From an uncultured Blautia sp. (GTDB lineage Bacteria > Bacillota > Clostridia > Lachnospirales > Lachnospiraceae), in the NCBI RefSeq assembly GCF_934372025.1, contig NZ_CAKROJ010000027.1, positions 1 through 30,853 on the forward strand: a DNA stretch of 30,853 bases. The letters are read 5' to 3'. Of this stretch, positions 24,041 through 30,853 are shown piece by piece. Each line of letters begins with the position of its first letter. Within the stretch, counting starts at the first letter, position 1. The position numbers and the translations under genes are program-made. The notes below the pieces were generated by a model that worked only from the letters and a program-made list of their open reading frames with translations, made no database searches and had not been told where the DNA came from.

Positions 24041-24557
24041 TCTTCTTCCTCCTTCTAAATCAAAAAAAGTTATAGACTCCTGTTTTATGTCTATTTTTAT
24101 CATACACAAACATAAAAACAGGCTCTGCTTTGTGCAGATTCATGTCTAGTTACGCCTAGATTCTAACACTGCAAATGAATTTTGTCTACCCCGACAGCAG
24201 AATTTCTACAGTCTTTTATTCATATCGCATTTCATATTTTATGTGAAAGTCTCACATCTGATATAAGAAAAAATGCTCACAAACCTTATGATACCTGCTT
24301 ATTTGTGTCAAATTTACGTTTTATTCCATGTATCTCGTCCTTAAAGCGCAAACAGCAAGTCAAAATACCGTAATTTTCTGTCATATTAGCAGTAGATTTT
24401 TTCTTCTGCCACAGTTATAGTAGAAGATAACAAAGCGGAATAATTTCTGTAGTTTTTCTAGAAAATATCCAAAAAATCGCTTTAGCAAGTCAGAATAGTG
24501 TTACTAGCACGCACTTTTTTGACTCAAATACCAGCAACCATACAGGAGGAAAAAACG
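24041..24557. other. 517-bp AT-rich intergenic region between the divergent repeat-protein and AraC genes
   Basis: No convincing gene is present. Structures seen: CCTGTTTTATG (24079-24089) facing CATAAAAACAGG (24111-24122), a stem with one bulge flanking a TATGAT-like -10 on the minus strand; TCTAG-N6-CTAGA (24145-24160); and a direct repeat AGCAAGTCARAATA at 24354-24367 and 24484-24497. No good -35/-10 pair is obvious on either strand, so both promoters may need an activator. Confidence 0.5.
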
Positions 24558-25523
24558 ATGGCAGAGGAAAAAAAAGGCCAGTTTCCCTCTTCCCTGAAAG
24601 AAGCAAGACAGCATGGAAGTTTTTATTTTCCATGTGCATTTTACCAGGCAATGCCTGAAACCAATCCACCCGGGGTTCCATTTACGGTCAGACATCACTG
24701 GCATGAACCAGTCGAGATCATCTATCTCGAACAGGACTCCTATCAGGTTCATATCAATACGACGCTGACTCATCTCAAAAGCCCATGCTTTTGTTTTATC
24801 AACAGTGGAGAACTGCATGCACTTATCTCCGATTCTGACCAGTATCAGGAACAGGCTGTCGTTTTTTCTCCTGATCTGCTCACATTCGCTACTCCGGATC
24901 CCGCGCAGGAACAGTTTTTGCTTCCATTATCGGAACATAAGCTTTCCTTTCCGCCTTTTCTTGGATCTGAGCACCCGGCCTTTTCGGAAGTACAACAGGA
25001 ATTTTTTCGGATCCGTTCAATCTTCTTCCGCGAAAACCGGAGTTGTCCGGATCAGTTTACAACCGAAAATCCTGTTTCACAGCTGCGGATCAAGGCTGCA
25101 CTTTTGAATATCCTTGGAATTCTCGCAGAACACGATCTGCTTACTTCAAACGATCCGGTACACAACCCTCGCGTGGAGCTTCTTAAGACTGTGATCAGTT
25201 ACATCCGCAAAAACTACCAGTATCCGCTTTCTCTTGGAGAACTGGCTGCGCTTGCCGGAATGAATGAGCAGTACTTTTGCCGTTTTTTCAAGAAGGCCCT
25301 CGGCAAAACGCCCGTTTCCTATATCAATGACTTCCGCATCCGGCATGCGACAACACTATTGCGCACGACCGAACTGCCTGTCACGGAGGTCTGTCTGGAA
25401 AGCGGGTTCAATAATCTCGGGCATTTTATAAAAGAATTCAAAAAAGCGACTCATTTTACACCGCTGCAGTTCCGACGGCAAAGTATGGCGGAAACTTTTC
25501 CCGATAACAAACACTCTTTATAA
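24558..25523 (+). CDS. AraC family transcriptional regulator with N-terminal cupin domain
   Basis: The product has 321 residues. The N-terminal half is a cupin-like sensor (VRHHWHEPVEIIYLEQDSYQ, then INSGELHALIS). The C-terminal 100 residues hold the two AraC helix-turn-helix motifs (SLGELAALAGMNEQYFCRFF, then FKKALGKTPVSYINDFRIRHA, then VTEVCLESGFNNLGHFIKEFKK). Such proteins activate sugar-use genes after binding a saccharide. The ATG at 24558 follows AGGAGG by 8 nt; an upstream frame to 24498 lacks a ribosome site. The alpha-glucosidase gene follows after 28 bp and is the likely target, possibly with autoregulation through the direct repeats upstream. Confidence 0.92.
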   Translation: MAEEKKGQFPSSLKEARQHGSFYFPCAFYQAMPETNPPGVPFTVRHHWHEPVEIIYLEQDSYQVHINTTLTHLKSPCFCFINSGELHALISDSDQYQEQAVVFSPDLLTFATPDPAQEQFLLPLSEHKLSFPPFLGSEHPAFSEVQQEFFRIRSIFFRENRSCPDQFTTENPVSQLRIKAALLNILGILAEHDLLTSNDPVHNPRVELLKTVISYIRKNYQYPLSLGELAALAGMNEQYFCRFFKKALGKTPVSYINDFRIRHATTLLRTTELPVTEVCLESGFNNLGHFIKEFKKATHFTPLQFRRQSMAETFPDNKHSL

Positions 25524-25551
25524 CTATTTAACTAATGAAAGGAATTTAACT

Positions 25552-27228
25552 ATGCAAAAAAAATGGTGGCACAAAAAAACAGCCTATCAGATTTACCCAA
25601 AAAGCTTCTGTGATTCCAACGGAGACGGCATTGGTGATCTTCCGGGCATTATCAGCAAACTCGATTACCTCAAAGACCTCGGTGTCGACATTATCTGGCT
25701 CTCTCCGATCTACTGCTCTCCGCTCGCAGATCAGGGCTACGATATTTCCGATTATTATAATATCGACCCGCGCTTCGGTACCATGGACGATATGGACCGT
25801 CTGATCGCTGAGGCAAAAAAACGCGATATGTACATCCTGATGGATCTCGTCGTCAATCACTGCTCTGATGAGCACGAATGGTTCAAAAAAGCCTGCGAAG
25901 ATCCGGATGGAGAGTACGGAAAGTATTTTTATATTGAAGACTGTCCTGACGGAAAACTGCCATGCAACTGGCGTTCCTACTTCGGCGGCAGTGTCTGGGA
26001 ACCACTTCCGGGCCATCCGGACAAATATTACCTGCACATGTTCCACAAAAAACAGCCGGATCTGAACTGGGAAAATCCAAAACTGCGCGATGAAATCTAC
26101 AAGATGATCAACTGGTGGCTCGATAAAGGGCTTGCCGGCTTCCGCATCGATGCGATCATCAACATCAAAAAGGCGCTTCCATGGCAGGATTACCCGGCAG
26201 ACCGAGCAGACGGCATGTGCAGCCCGGGCGAGATGCTTAAACACGCAGTCGGTGTCGGCGAATTCCTGGGAGAAATGCGTGACCGCACCTTCCTTCCGCA
26301 TGGTGCCTTTACTGCCGGCGAAGTCTTCAATGAGAAACCGGAGGAGCTTCCGGATTTCATCGGCGACAACGGATACTTCTCAACGATGTTTGATTTCAAT
26401 GAGACAATCTTCGGCGGCAGTGAAAAGGGCTGGTACGACCAGACTCTGATCACCCCGAATGACTATCGCAGCTGCTGCTTTGCCAGCCAGAAAAAGATCG
26501 GCAACATTGGTATGCTCTCCAATATTATCGAAAACCATGATGAACCACGCGGCGTTTCCCGCTATATCCCGGAGGGTGAATGTACCCCTGCCTCCAAAAA
26601 GCTGCTTGCCACAATGAACATCATGCTCCGCGGTCTTCCGTTTATCTACCAGGGGCAGGAGATTGGCATGGAAAATGTAGAGTTCCAGTCGATTGATGAA
26701 GTCGACGATATTTCAACTCTCGACGAGTACCAGGTAGCCTTGAATGCCGGTCTGACACCAGACGCTGCCCTGAAGGCAGTAAACCGTGTAAGCCGCGATA
26801 ATGCCCGTACTCCGTTCCAGTGGGATGCTTCTGCAAACGCAGGCTTTACGGCCGGCACTCCATGGTTAAAGGTAAACCGCAATTACACAAAGATCAACCT
26901 GGAAAACCAGAAAGATGATCCAGATTCCGTTTACCAGTACTACCGCCGCCTGCTTGCACTGCGCAAGGATCCGGCTTATGCCGAGACTGTCGTATATGGT
27001 GATCTGCTTCCTGTATTTGAAGATCAGGACCGCGTCATGGCATACTATCGAAAATCTGCAGATCAGACGCTGCTCGTAATTGGTAACTACAAAACACAGC
27101 CACAGACTCTGACACTTCCGTCCAAGATTAAAAATATCGTGCTGAATAATCTGCCGCAGCTTAAAACAGAGGGAAATAAAATTATGCTGGAAGGATATCA
27201 GGCAGTCATTCTGGAAGTATTTTCATAA
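25552..27228 (+). CDS. GH13 alpha-glucosidase (oligo-1,6-/alpha-1,4-glucosidase type)
   Basis: The cytoplasmic exo-glucosidase has 558 residues and no signal peptide. Catalytic residues are the nucleophile D200 (GFRID), acid/base E257 (FTAGEVFNE) and D330 (ENHDEPR), the numbering expected for Bacillus oligo-1,6-glucosidase. Region I is DLVVNH and the calcium-site-like DSNGDGIGD is present. The residue after the nucleophile is Ala (201), where alpha-1,6-specific enzymes usually have Val; Ala or Thr there goes with alpha-1,4 activity, so maltose-type substrates are favoured (inference). AAAGGA precedes the ATG at 25552. It is co-transcribed with the AraC regulator. The pair is visibly richer in GC than the neighbours (about 53% in 26101-26160). 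No transporter gene accompanies it. Confidence 0.93.
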   Translation: MQKKWWHKKTAYQIYPKSFCDSNGDGIGDLPGIISKLDYLKDLGVDIIWLSPIYCSPLADQGYDISDYYNIDPRFGTMDDMDRLIAEAKKRDMYILMDLVVNHCSDEHEWFKKACEDPDGEYGKYFYIEDCPDGKLPCNWRSYFGGSVWEPLPGHPDKYYLHMFHKKQPDLNWENPKLRDEIYKMINWWLDKGLAGFRIDAIINIKKALPWQDYPADRADGMCSPGEMLKHAVGVGEFLGEMRDRTFLPHGAFTAGEVFNEKPEELPDFIGDNGYFSTMFDFNETIFGGSEKGWYDQTLITPNDYRSCCFASQKKIGNIGMLSNIIENHDEPRGVSRYIPEGECTPASKKLLATMNIMLRGLPFIYQGQEIGMENVEFQSIDEVDDISTLDEYQVALNAGLTPDAALKAVNRVSRDNARTPFQWDASANAGFTAGTPWLKVNRNYTKINLENQKDDPDSVYQYYRRLLALRKDPAYAETVVYGDLLPVFEDQDRVMAYYRKSADQTLLVIGNYKTQPQTLTLPSKIKNIVLNNLPQLKTEGNKIMLEGYQAVILEVFS

Positions 27229-27236
27229 ACAAAAAA

Positions 27237-27290
27237 GCTGCTGACGCGTTGTCTTTTAACACGTCAGCAGCGATTTTGAATTTTAATCCT
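27237..27290. terminator. Bidirectional terminator after the alpha-glucosidase gene
   Basis: GCTGCTGACG (27237-27246) pairs with CGTCAGCAGC (27262-27271), with a few more pairs inside. The plus strand continues GATTTTGAATTTT; the minus strand continues with six T, serving the pseudogene side too. Confidence 0.85.
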
Positions 27291-27507
27291 TTTGTTCTTT
27301 TGCCACTTCCACCACACGCGGCACCCAATAATAAGTAAAAGGACATTGATCTGTATAATAAAGAACAAATCCCTCCTCATCCACTTTTGGATGTCTTGCA
27401 CATTCTTTGAATTTTGGCTGTTCAGTTTCTGCATCAAATTGTAAATACATAAAATTAATTCCGCAGTCCGAAATGTCTGCAACAGAAAGCCCTTTAAAAT
27501 TCCAGCT
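27283..27507 (-). pseudogene. Fragment of a YoaP-type protein (second copy)
   Basis: The frame encodes about 75 residues. The stretch from KGLSVADISDCGINFMYLQF to YYTDQCPFTYYWVPRVVEVAKE aligns with the middle of the intact GNAT-YoaP protein at 29330-30076 (KGFKVCDEADNGIQLWYLPF to YYTSQCPFNAKYVPIVEEVAKE). The N-terminal acetyltransferase domain is missing: an in-frame TAA precedes the segment, and only a TTG could start it. The C-terminal part is lost where the frame enters the terminator region. The Cys of QCPF is kept. Upstream to 27638 there is only non-coding or unrecognisable debris. Confidence 0.7.
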
Positions 27508-27638
27508 CAATTACATCGACTTCTTTTAATCTATCGTCTGTTTTCTATGCCCACTTTTGTGCGAGCTCTTTTTATCAAGAGTTCGACGAATGTTGTAAGT
27601 CCAATATTTCAGGTACCATCCCATGCAAACTTGAAGTG

Positions 27639-28244
27639 TTAGTTCTGATCAGGCTGCTGTCCATCATGTGCTTTCCACTGGCATTCCATCATTTCCATAT
27701 TGCTGAAAACTGCTTTGAAAGAAGAGTTTTCTGGCGAGCAGGCATAGATACCAAATTTTATCTTTGCATTCCCTTCATACAGGTGACATACACGCATCTG
27801 TTCATAGTGAATGCCATCTTTAGAACACTCGATGCAATAATCATCTTCCCGTCTGCTTAAACGATACCACATGGATTTTACATCTGCGTCAATAACAGTA
27901 GTTGCCCAATCTGAATATCCATAATTTGTTACCACACTGCCTAAATGTTGAAAGCCTTCATTTTCATATTCAACAGATGCTTTCAGCCAGTTTTCACTAT
28001 CTAAATAAAGCACAATGCCGCACTGATCAAAACGCTGATGACTATCATTAAATTCAGTTTTTACAGCAAAACTGAAATACTTTTCTTCTGTTTCCATCTG
28101 ATATACCGGTGCATTATCATTCCGAAAATGATAATAAGTTCTTTGCCATAAGTCGGTATTTGGCTTTGTAGTTATCTCAACTGTATTATCTCTGATTTTG
28201 AAATCATTTGGTTCTCTTGTCCACATAAATTTGTCTAATTTCAT
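27639..28244 (-). CDS. DUF1349 (YesU-like) protein
   Basis: The product has 201 residues. The pattern WTREPNDFKIRDNTVEITTKPNTDLWQRTYYHFRNDNAP, then QCGIVLYLDSENWLKASVEYENEG and WYRLSRREDDYCIECSKDGIHYEQMRVCHL is that of DUF1349, a concanavalin-like beta-sandwich fold implicated in carbohydrate binding or metabolism. No signal peptide is present, so it is cytoplasmic. GGAGG lies 9 nt before the ATG at 28244, and it has its own promoter. It is intact although surrounded by gene fragments. Precise role unknown. Confidence 0.82.
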   Translation of the reverse strand: MKLDKFMWTREPNDFKIRDNTVEITTKPNTDLWQRTYYHFRNDNAPVYQMETEEKYFSFAVKTEFNDSHQRFDQCGIVLYLDSENWLKASVEYENEGFQHLGSVVTNYGYSDWATTVIDADVKSMWYRLSRREDDYCIECSKDGIHYEQMRVCHLYEGNAKIKFGIYACSPENSSFKAVFSNMEMMECQWKAHDGQQPDQN

Positions 28245-28283
28245 TTAGCTGTACCTCCATGTACATTCCGATTTGATGCTCCC

Positions 28284-28312
28284 ATTATACCATCTCCCTA
28301 CATCTCCTTCAA
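28284..28312 (-). promoter_or_regulatory. Promoter of the DUF1349 gene
   Basis: On the minus strand TTGAAG (28312-28307) and TATAAT (28289-28284) are 17 bp apart, with TGG before the -10 (extended -10). The leader is about 33 nt. Confidence 0.65.
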
Positions 28313-28337
28313 CATAAAGCTCACCGTCCACAGCCCC

Positions 28338-28654
28338 TTATAACTGGCATCCTACTGGTTCGCATGGATTATTAAAAATCCCACTATTCATGCCTACAGC
28401 ACCATCAATTTCTGTATTGACAATAGCCGATGTACCAATAACCATGTATTCTGGTAAATCATAATTCATACAACTGTCAGCAACCTGTTTTGTTAATCTC
28501 ATATAATCCTTGTTAAAATCCAGTAGTTTTTTTACTAAATGGTACATCGCAAGAACTTACTTCACCATTTTTGTTTCTGACAATGGTATTTACCGCTAAT
28601 TTCAAATGCTTCTAATCTTGTTGTTTCCTTTGGATCTATTACTTTCGGTTTCAT
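28338..28654 (-). pseudogene. Broken CatA-like O-acetyltransferase (chloramphenicol acetyltransferase-like)
   Basis: GGAGGTGG and an ATG at 28654 begin MKPKVIDPKETTRLEAFE, the start of CatA-like acetyltransferases as I recall them. The sequence then jumps, in another frame, to VNTIVRNKNGEVSSCDVPFSK, and after a further shift to LLDFNKDYMRLTKQVADSC, then YMVIGTSAIVNTEIDGAVGMNSGIFNNP, which belong to the middle and later parts of the same family. About 60 residues between the first two pieces are missing, and the C terminus with the catalytic FxxHHxxxDG motif is gone. Two frameshifts, one internal deletion and a C-terminal truncation make it non-functional. The last piece alone reads as a 69-codon frame (28547-28338). 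Confidence 0.65.
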
Positions 28655-28691
28655 ATTCCACCTCCAATCATAAAAAATCTATTCATACTTT

Positions 28692-28877
28692 TCAGTTATT
28701 ATCAAGTAATTCCAATGCTACAATATCTCCATTCTGTACTGTGGGATTGGAAAAGCAACCTTCAAGCATCTCCGTGTATGCCTGTTTCATCGCAGAATCA
28801 TTTTCTTTCTCGATCATTGCTTTCATTTCTTCATTATTTAACGAATACAAAATCAGTCTTTCACTTTCTACTTTCAG
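28692..28877 (-). pseudogene. Truncated GNAT acetyltransferase lacking a normal start codon
   Basis: LKVESERLILYSLNNEEMKAMIE followed by AYTEMLEGC resembles the N terminus of RimJ-like GNAT proteins. The expected initiator is CTG at 28877-28875, preceded by AGGAG at a good 7-nt distance, so an ATG has probably mutated. After about 45 residues the frame leaves the family pattern and stops at 28692, before any acetyl-CoA motif. The piece is a decayed gene immediately after the small membrane protein. Confidence 0.5.
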
Positions 28878-28887
28878 AACACATCTC

Positions 28888-29304
28888 CTAGATGAACTGT
28901 ATAATTCTTGCAAGCTCCATAATCACGACTTTCAGCATTACTCCACCGGACATCACATAAAACCATATCTCACGCATATGCTGTGACTTTGCAATTGGTG
29001 TCGCTATTGCTGCAATCATTATAATTGCAGCTCCGACACATCCAACGATGTTGGGAACACTCACAAGTGAAAATGTTCCAGGATTACAGCTTCCATCTAT
29101 CGTATACTGAATTGTTTTATCCAATCCGTCCCTTGCCGCTGCAAAGCAGCATATAACAAGACCATATGCCAAAACAAACAGGCTCCTTCTGCCCCAGAAA
29201 TTAATGTTGCTTCTGTTACTGATTGAGTATCCAACAAACCCAACCAGCGATACAATCATAAGTGTAGTAACTGTTGTTACCATATTTCCAAAATATAGTT
29301 TCAT
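28888..29304 (-). CDS. Small membrane protein of unknown function
   Basis: The product has 138 residues with four hydrophobic segments (about 8-26, 42-58, 78-102 and 115-135). The family is not recognised. GGAGG lies 7 nt before the ATG at 29304, a good start. It begins 25 bp after the GNAT-YoaP gene and is followed within 10 nt by the broken GNAT gene, so it is in the middle of an operon-like run. Two Cys and few charges inside the segments are the only other features noted. Confidence 0.7.
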   Translation of the reverse strand: MKLYFGNMVTTVTTLMIVSLVGFVGYSISNRSNINFWGRRSLFVLAYGLVICCFAAARDGLDKTIQYTIDGSCNPGTFSLVSVPNIVGCVGAAIIMIAAIATPIAKSQHMREIWFYVMSGGVMLKVVIMELARIIQFI

Positions 29305-29329
29305 CCTTTTTCCTCCATCTATTTTTCAT

Positions 29330-30076
29330 TTACCTTGATAACAGTTTCAAAAATTTCCTGTCATTCATCTGCTCGTTGGTTAAATAAGCCCCATCATAAA
29401 ACAACGCATAAGTTGTAACCGGAGTAGGTGCATTCTGCGCTTGTTCTTTACTCTGTAAATGAATAGCCCGGAATGATACGCCATTTTCTTTTGCAACTTC
29501 TTCTACAATCGGAACATATTTCGCATTAAACGGACACTGGCTGGTATAATATAAAACATAGCCCTTCTCCTCGATATGGGGATGTCTGGCACATTCCTTA
29601 AATTCAGGCAGAGGCGCATCTGCTGCAAATGGCAGATACCATAACTGAATCCCGTTGTCCGCTTCATCGCATACCTTGAATCCCTTATACTGCAGGAATT
29701 TTGGATCTGACAAAAATGGTTTTTTCTTTTCGGAAGATAATATACACAGCCCTTTTTTTCCCTTGCTCTTACTATCCTCCATACAGGCATCCAGCAGATC
29801 TGCTCCATAACCATGTCCTTTGAAAGAACCAGCTACCCACAGGCAGTCAATATACATATAGCCATCTGCAGAAATCGGATTCCATGCATTTTCAGCAGGC
29901 AGATACTCAATAAAACACTTCCCCCGTTCTGCACTTTTCAGAAAAACAAGTCCCTCTCTAAATTGCTCTTTTAACCATTCTTTTTTGGATGACACCTGAA
30001 TATCGTTGTTATTGGAAATAGCACAGCATATGTGCTCTTTGTCTATATTCTCGGTTGTCACTTTGATATATTCCAT
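29330..30076 (-). CDS. GNAT acetyltransferase with C-terminal YoaP (thioredoxin-like) domain
   Basis: The product has 248 residues. Residues 1-145 form a GNAT domain, with WVAGSFKGHGYGADLLDACM giving the acetyl-CoA loop (Q/R-x2-G-x-G/A-like: KGHGYG). Residues about 160-245 carry the YoaP domain: HPHIEEKGYVLYYTSQCPFNAKYVP, then APTPVTTYALFYDG. The QCPF Cys at the start of a helix and the TPVTTYALF strand look like a single-Cys thioredoxin/glutaredoxin fold. The Bacillus subtilis homologue YoaP has the same length and order; its substrate is unknown. GGAGGTG lies 9 nt before the ATG at 30076; an earlier ATG at 30094 overlaps the ribosome site and is less likely. A partial second copy lies at 27283-27507. 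Confidence 0.85.
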   Translation of the reverse strand: MEYIKVTTENIDKEHICCAISNNNDIQVSSKKEWLKEQFREGLVFLKSAERGKCFIEYLPAENAWNPISADGYMYIDCLWVAGSFKGHGYGADLLDACMEDSKSKGKKGLCILSSEKKKPFLSDPKFLQYKGFKVCDEADNGIQLWYLPFAADAPLPEFKECARHPHIEEKGYVLYYTSQCPFNAKYVPIVEEVAKENGVSFRAIHLQSKEQAQNAPTPVTTYALFYDGAYLTNEQMNDRKFLKLLSR

Positions 30077-30142
30077 AAATCTTTCCACCTCCATAGCATC
30101 ACTTCTTCTATACCTGTAACATCATGCATAATTCAACTGATC

Positions 30143-30649
30143 CTAATGAATGTTTTTGTACCACTCTGTAATTGCCTTCATATTCTGTAAAGATACTCGT
30201 TTTCCACCATTTACCATCATATCTAACATATCATCCTCTTCGGGCGTACGGTCGGTTTTATTTGCCAATCCCTTTCCGGCAGTTTTAACCATGACATTCA
30301 TCATGAAACGATATGCTCCATGAAGCTTCTTCACATCAAAGTTCCCCTGTAACGTAAATAAAGGAATCCTCTGCGGAATAGCATTTTTATCCCTGACCTC
30401 TTTTAGCTGTGTGCCTGTCTGTCCCATGCCTACACCACAGACTGCACGCACTTTATACAATTTTGCTGCCTCTTTATATCCTTTGATTCCTCCTGCCATA
30501 ATCCAGCCGAGATAAATGATTTCACTGCCGGCAGGCACCTTGTTTTTTGCCTGCTGTAAACTATGTACCGGAAGATTCAATTCCTTTCCCAGTAATTGTG
30601 CATACTCCGCTGTGCTTCCGGTATTTGATGTATATATGATTGCTTTCAT
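30143..30649 (-). CDS. Flavodoxin-domain protein
   Basis: The product has 168 residues. MKAIIYTSNTGSTAEYAQLLGKEL gives the phosphate-binding SNTGSTAEYA of flavodoxins, and YLGWIMAGGIKGY the middle flavin loop. It resembles the flavodoxin domain used by protoporphyrinogen-oxidase-type (HemG) and similar small electron carriers. The C terminus is helical and Met-rich. GGAGG lies 10 nt before the ATG at 30649. A perfect-looking hairpin lies just upstream (30676-30716). Confidence 0.82.
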   Translation of the reverse strand: MKAIIYTSNTGSTAEYAQLLGKELNLPVHSLQQAKNKVPAGSEIIYLGWIMAGGIKGYKEAAKLYKVRAVCGVGMGQTGTQLKEVRDKNAIPQRIPLFTLQGNFDVKKLHGAYRFMMNVMVKTAGKGLANKTDRTPEEDDMLDMMVNGGKRVSLQNMKAITEWYKNIH

Positions 30650-30675
30650 TCTTATTTGACCTCCATAATATAAAC

Positions 30676-30716
30676 GACACAGTGCAAAACTGTAATATTA
30701 CAATTTGCACTGCGTC
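30676..30716. repeat. Inverted repeat upstream of the flavodoxin gene
   Basis: The 13-nt arms 30676-30688 and 30704-30716 (GACRCAGTGCAAA) differ at one position. The loop contains the palindrome TGTAATATTACA (30691-30702). It has no T-run, so it is not an ordinary terminator; an operator or a small mobile remnant is possible. The outer GACACnGTG core recurs in the hairpin at 9496-9579. Confidence 0.6.
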
Positions 30717-30853
30717 TTAGCGTCTGGCTTCCTTTACTATAAATTTTTCTGCATCAATCAGGCTTTCTTCTTTACACTTTCAACTTATCTGCATTTCCTG
30801 TAAGAAATGATCCATATGCTCTTCCAGTAACTTTATCACTTGACTTTTGTCTT
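30717..30853 (-). pseudogene. 3' end of an unidentified gene, possibly with an in-frame stop
   Basis: From the right edge a frame reads DKSQVIKLLEEHMDHFLQEM then QIS and stops at TGA (30782-30780). The same frame continues as KCKEESLIDAEKFIVKEARR to a TAA at 30719-30717. The first part looks like the C-terminal helix of a regulator or similar protein. The continuation is also protein-like, so the TGA could be a nonsense mutation. The rest of the gene is outside the window, so the call is weak. Confidence 0.35.

Noticed and set aside
25546..26301. 251-codon open frame opposite the alpha-glucosidase gene
   Set aside because: The true gene has all three catalytic residues; the reverse frame is a by-product of its codon use.

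Overview
The window looks like a chromosomal segment of a low-to-mid-GC anaerobic Firmicute, most likely a gut Lachnospiraceae (Clostridia). Grounds: sigma-A promoters of the TTGACA-17-TATAAT type, strong AGGAGG ribosome sites, radical SAM and flavin enzymes typical of anaerobes, and a Clostridia-style opp/pepT cluster. This is inference; no rRNA or tRNA gene is present to confirm it. I see no phage, transposase, CRISPR array or origin.

Layout. (1) 1-1159, minus: 5' end of a 23S rRNA m5U methyltransferase, coupled by an ATGA overlap to a PflX-type radical SAM protein. (2) 1248-3643, plus: ilvB-ilvN (acetolactate synthase) behind a clean promoter. (3) 3672-5482: a RelA/SpoT-domain protein diverging from a membrane-anchored Mrr-type nuclease. 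(4) 5476-6552, minus: an FMN-dependent nitronate monooxygenase/FabK-like enzyme. (5) 6700-9322, minus: SDR dehydrogenase, NUDIX hydrolase and MATE exporter in one operon. (6) 9323-9792: a large imperfect hairpin and the C-terminal remnant of a membrane protein. (7) 9793-10482: a FadR-type GntR regulator. (8) 10620-18093, minus: oppB-oppC-oppD-oppF-oppA-pepT, a complete oligopeptide uptake system plus tripeptidase, with an M42 aminopeptidase diverging on the plus strand (18374-19393). Together these import and degrade peptides. (9) 19479-21627, minus: nitroreductase and a sodium-dependent NSS transporter. (10) 21704-24040, minus: a secreted protein built of seven ~104-residue repeats, three of them identical. 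(11) 24558-27228, plus: an AraC regulator and a GH13 alpha-glucosidase, richer in GC than the surroundings. (12) 27283-30853, minus: a decaying accessory stretch with a flavodoxin, a GNAT-YoaP protein, a small membrane protein and a DUF1349 protein, interleaved with broken copies of a GNAT acetyltransferase, a CatA-like acetyltransferase and a second YoaP domain.

Most genes belong to known families. The points most worth a second look are the tandem-repeat secreted protein; the RelA/SpoT-domain protein facing a membrane-anchored nuclease; the palindromic operator downstream of the opp promoter, which fits the binding rule of FadR-type GntR proteins; the unusual Opp components (OppC insertion, OppA without a lipobox); and the gene graveyard at the right end.
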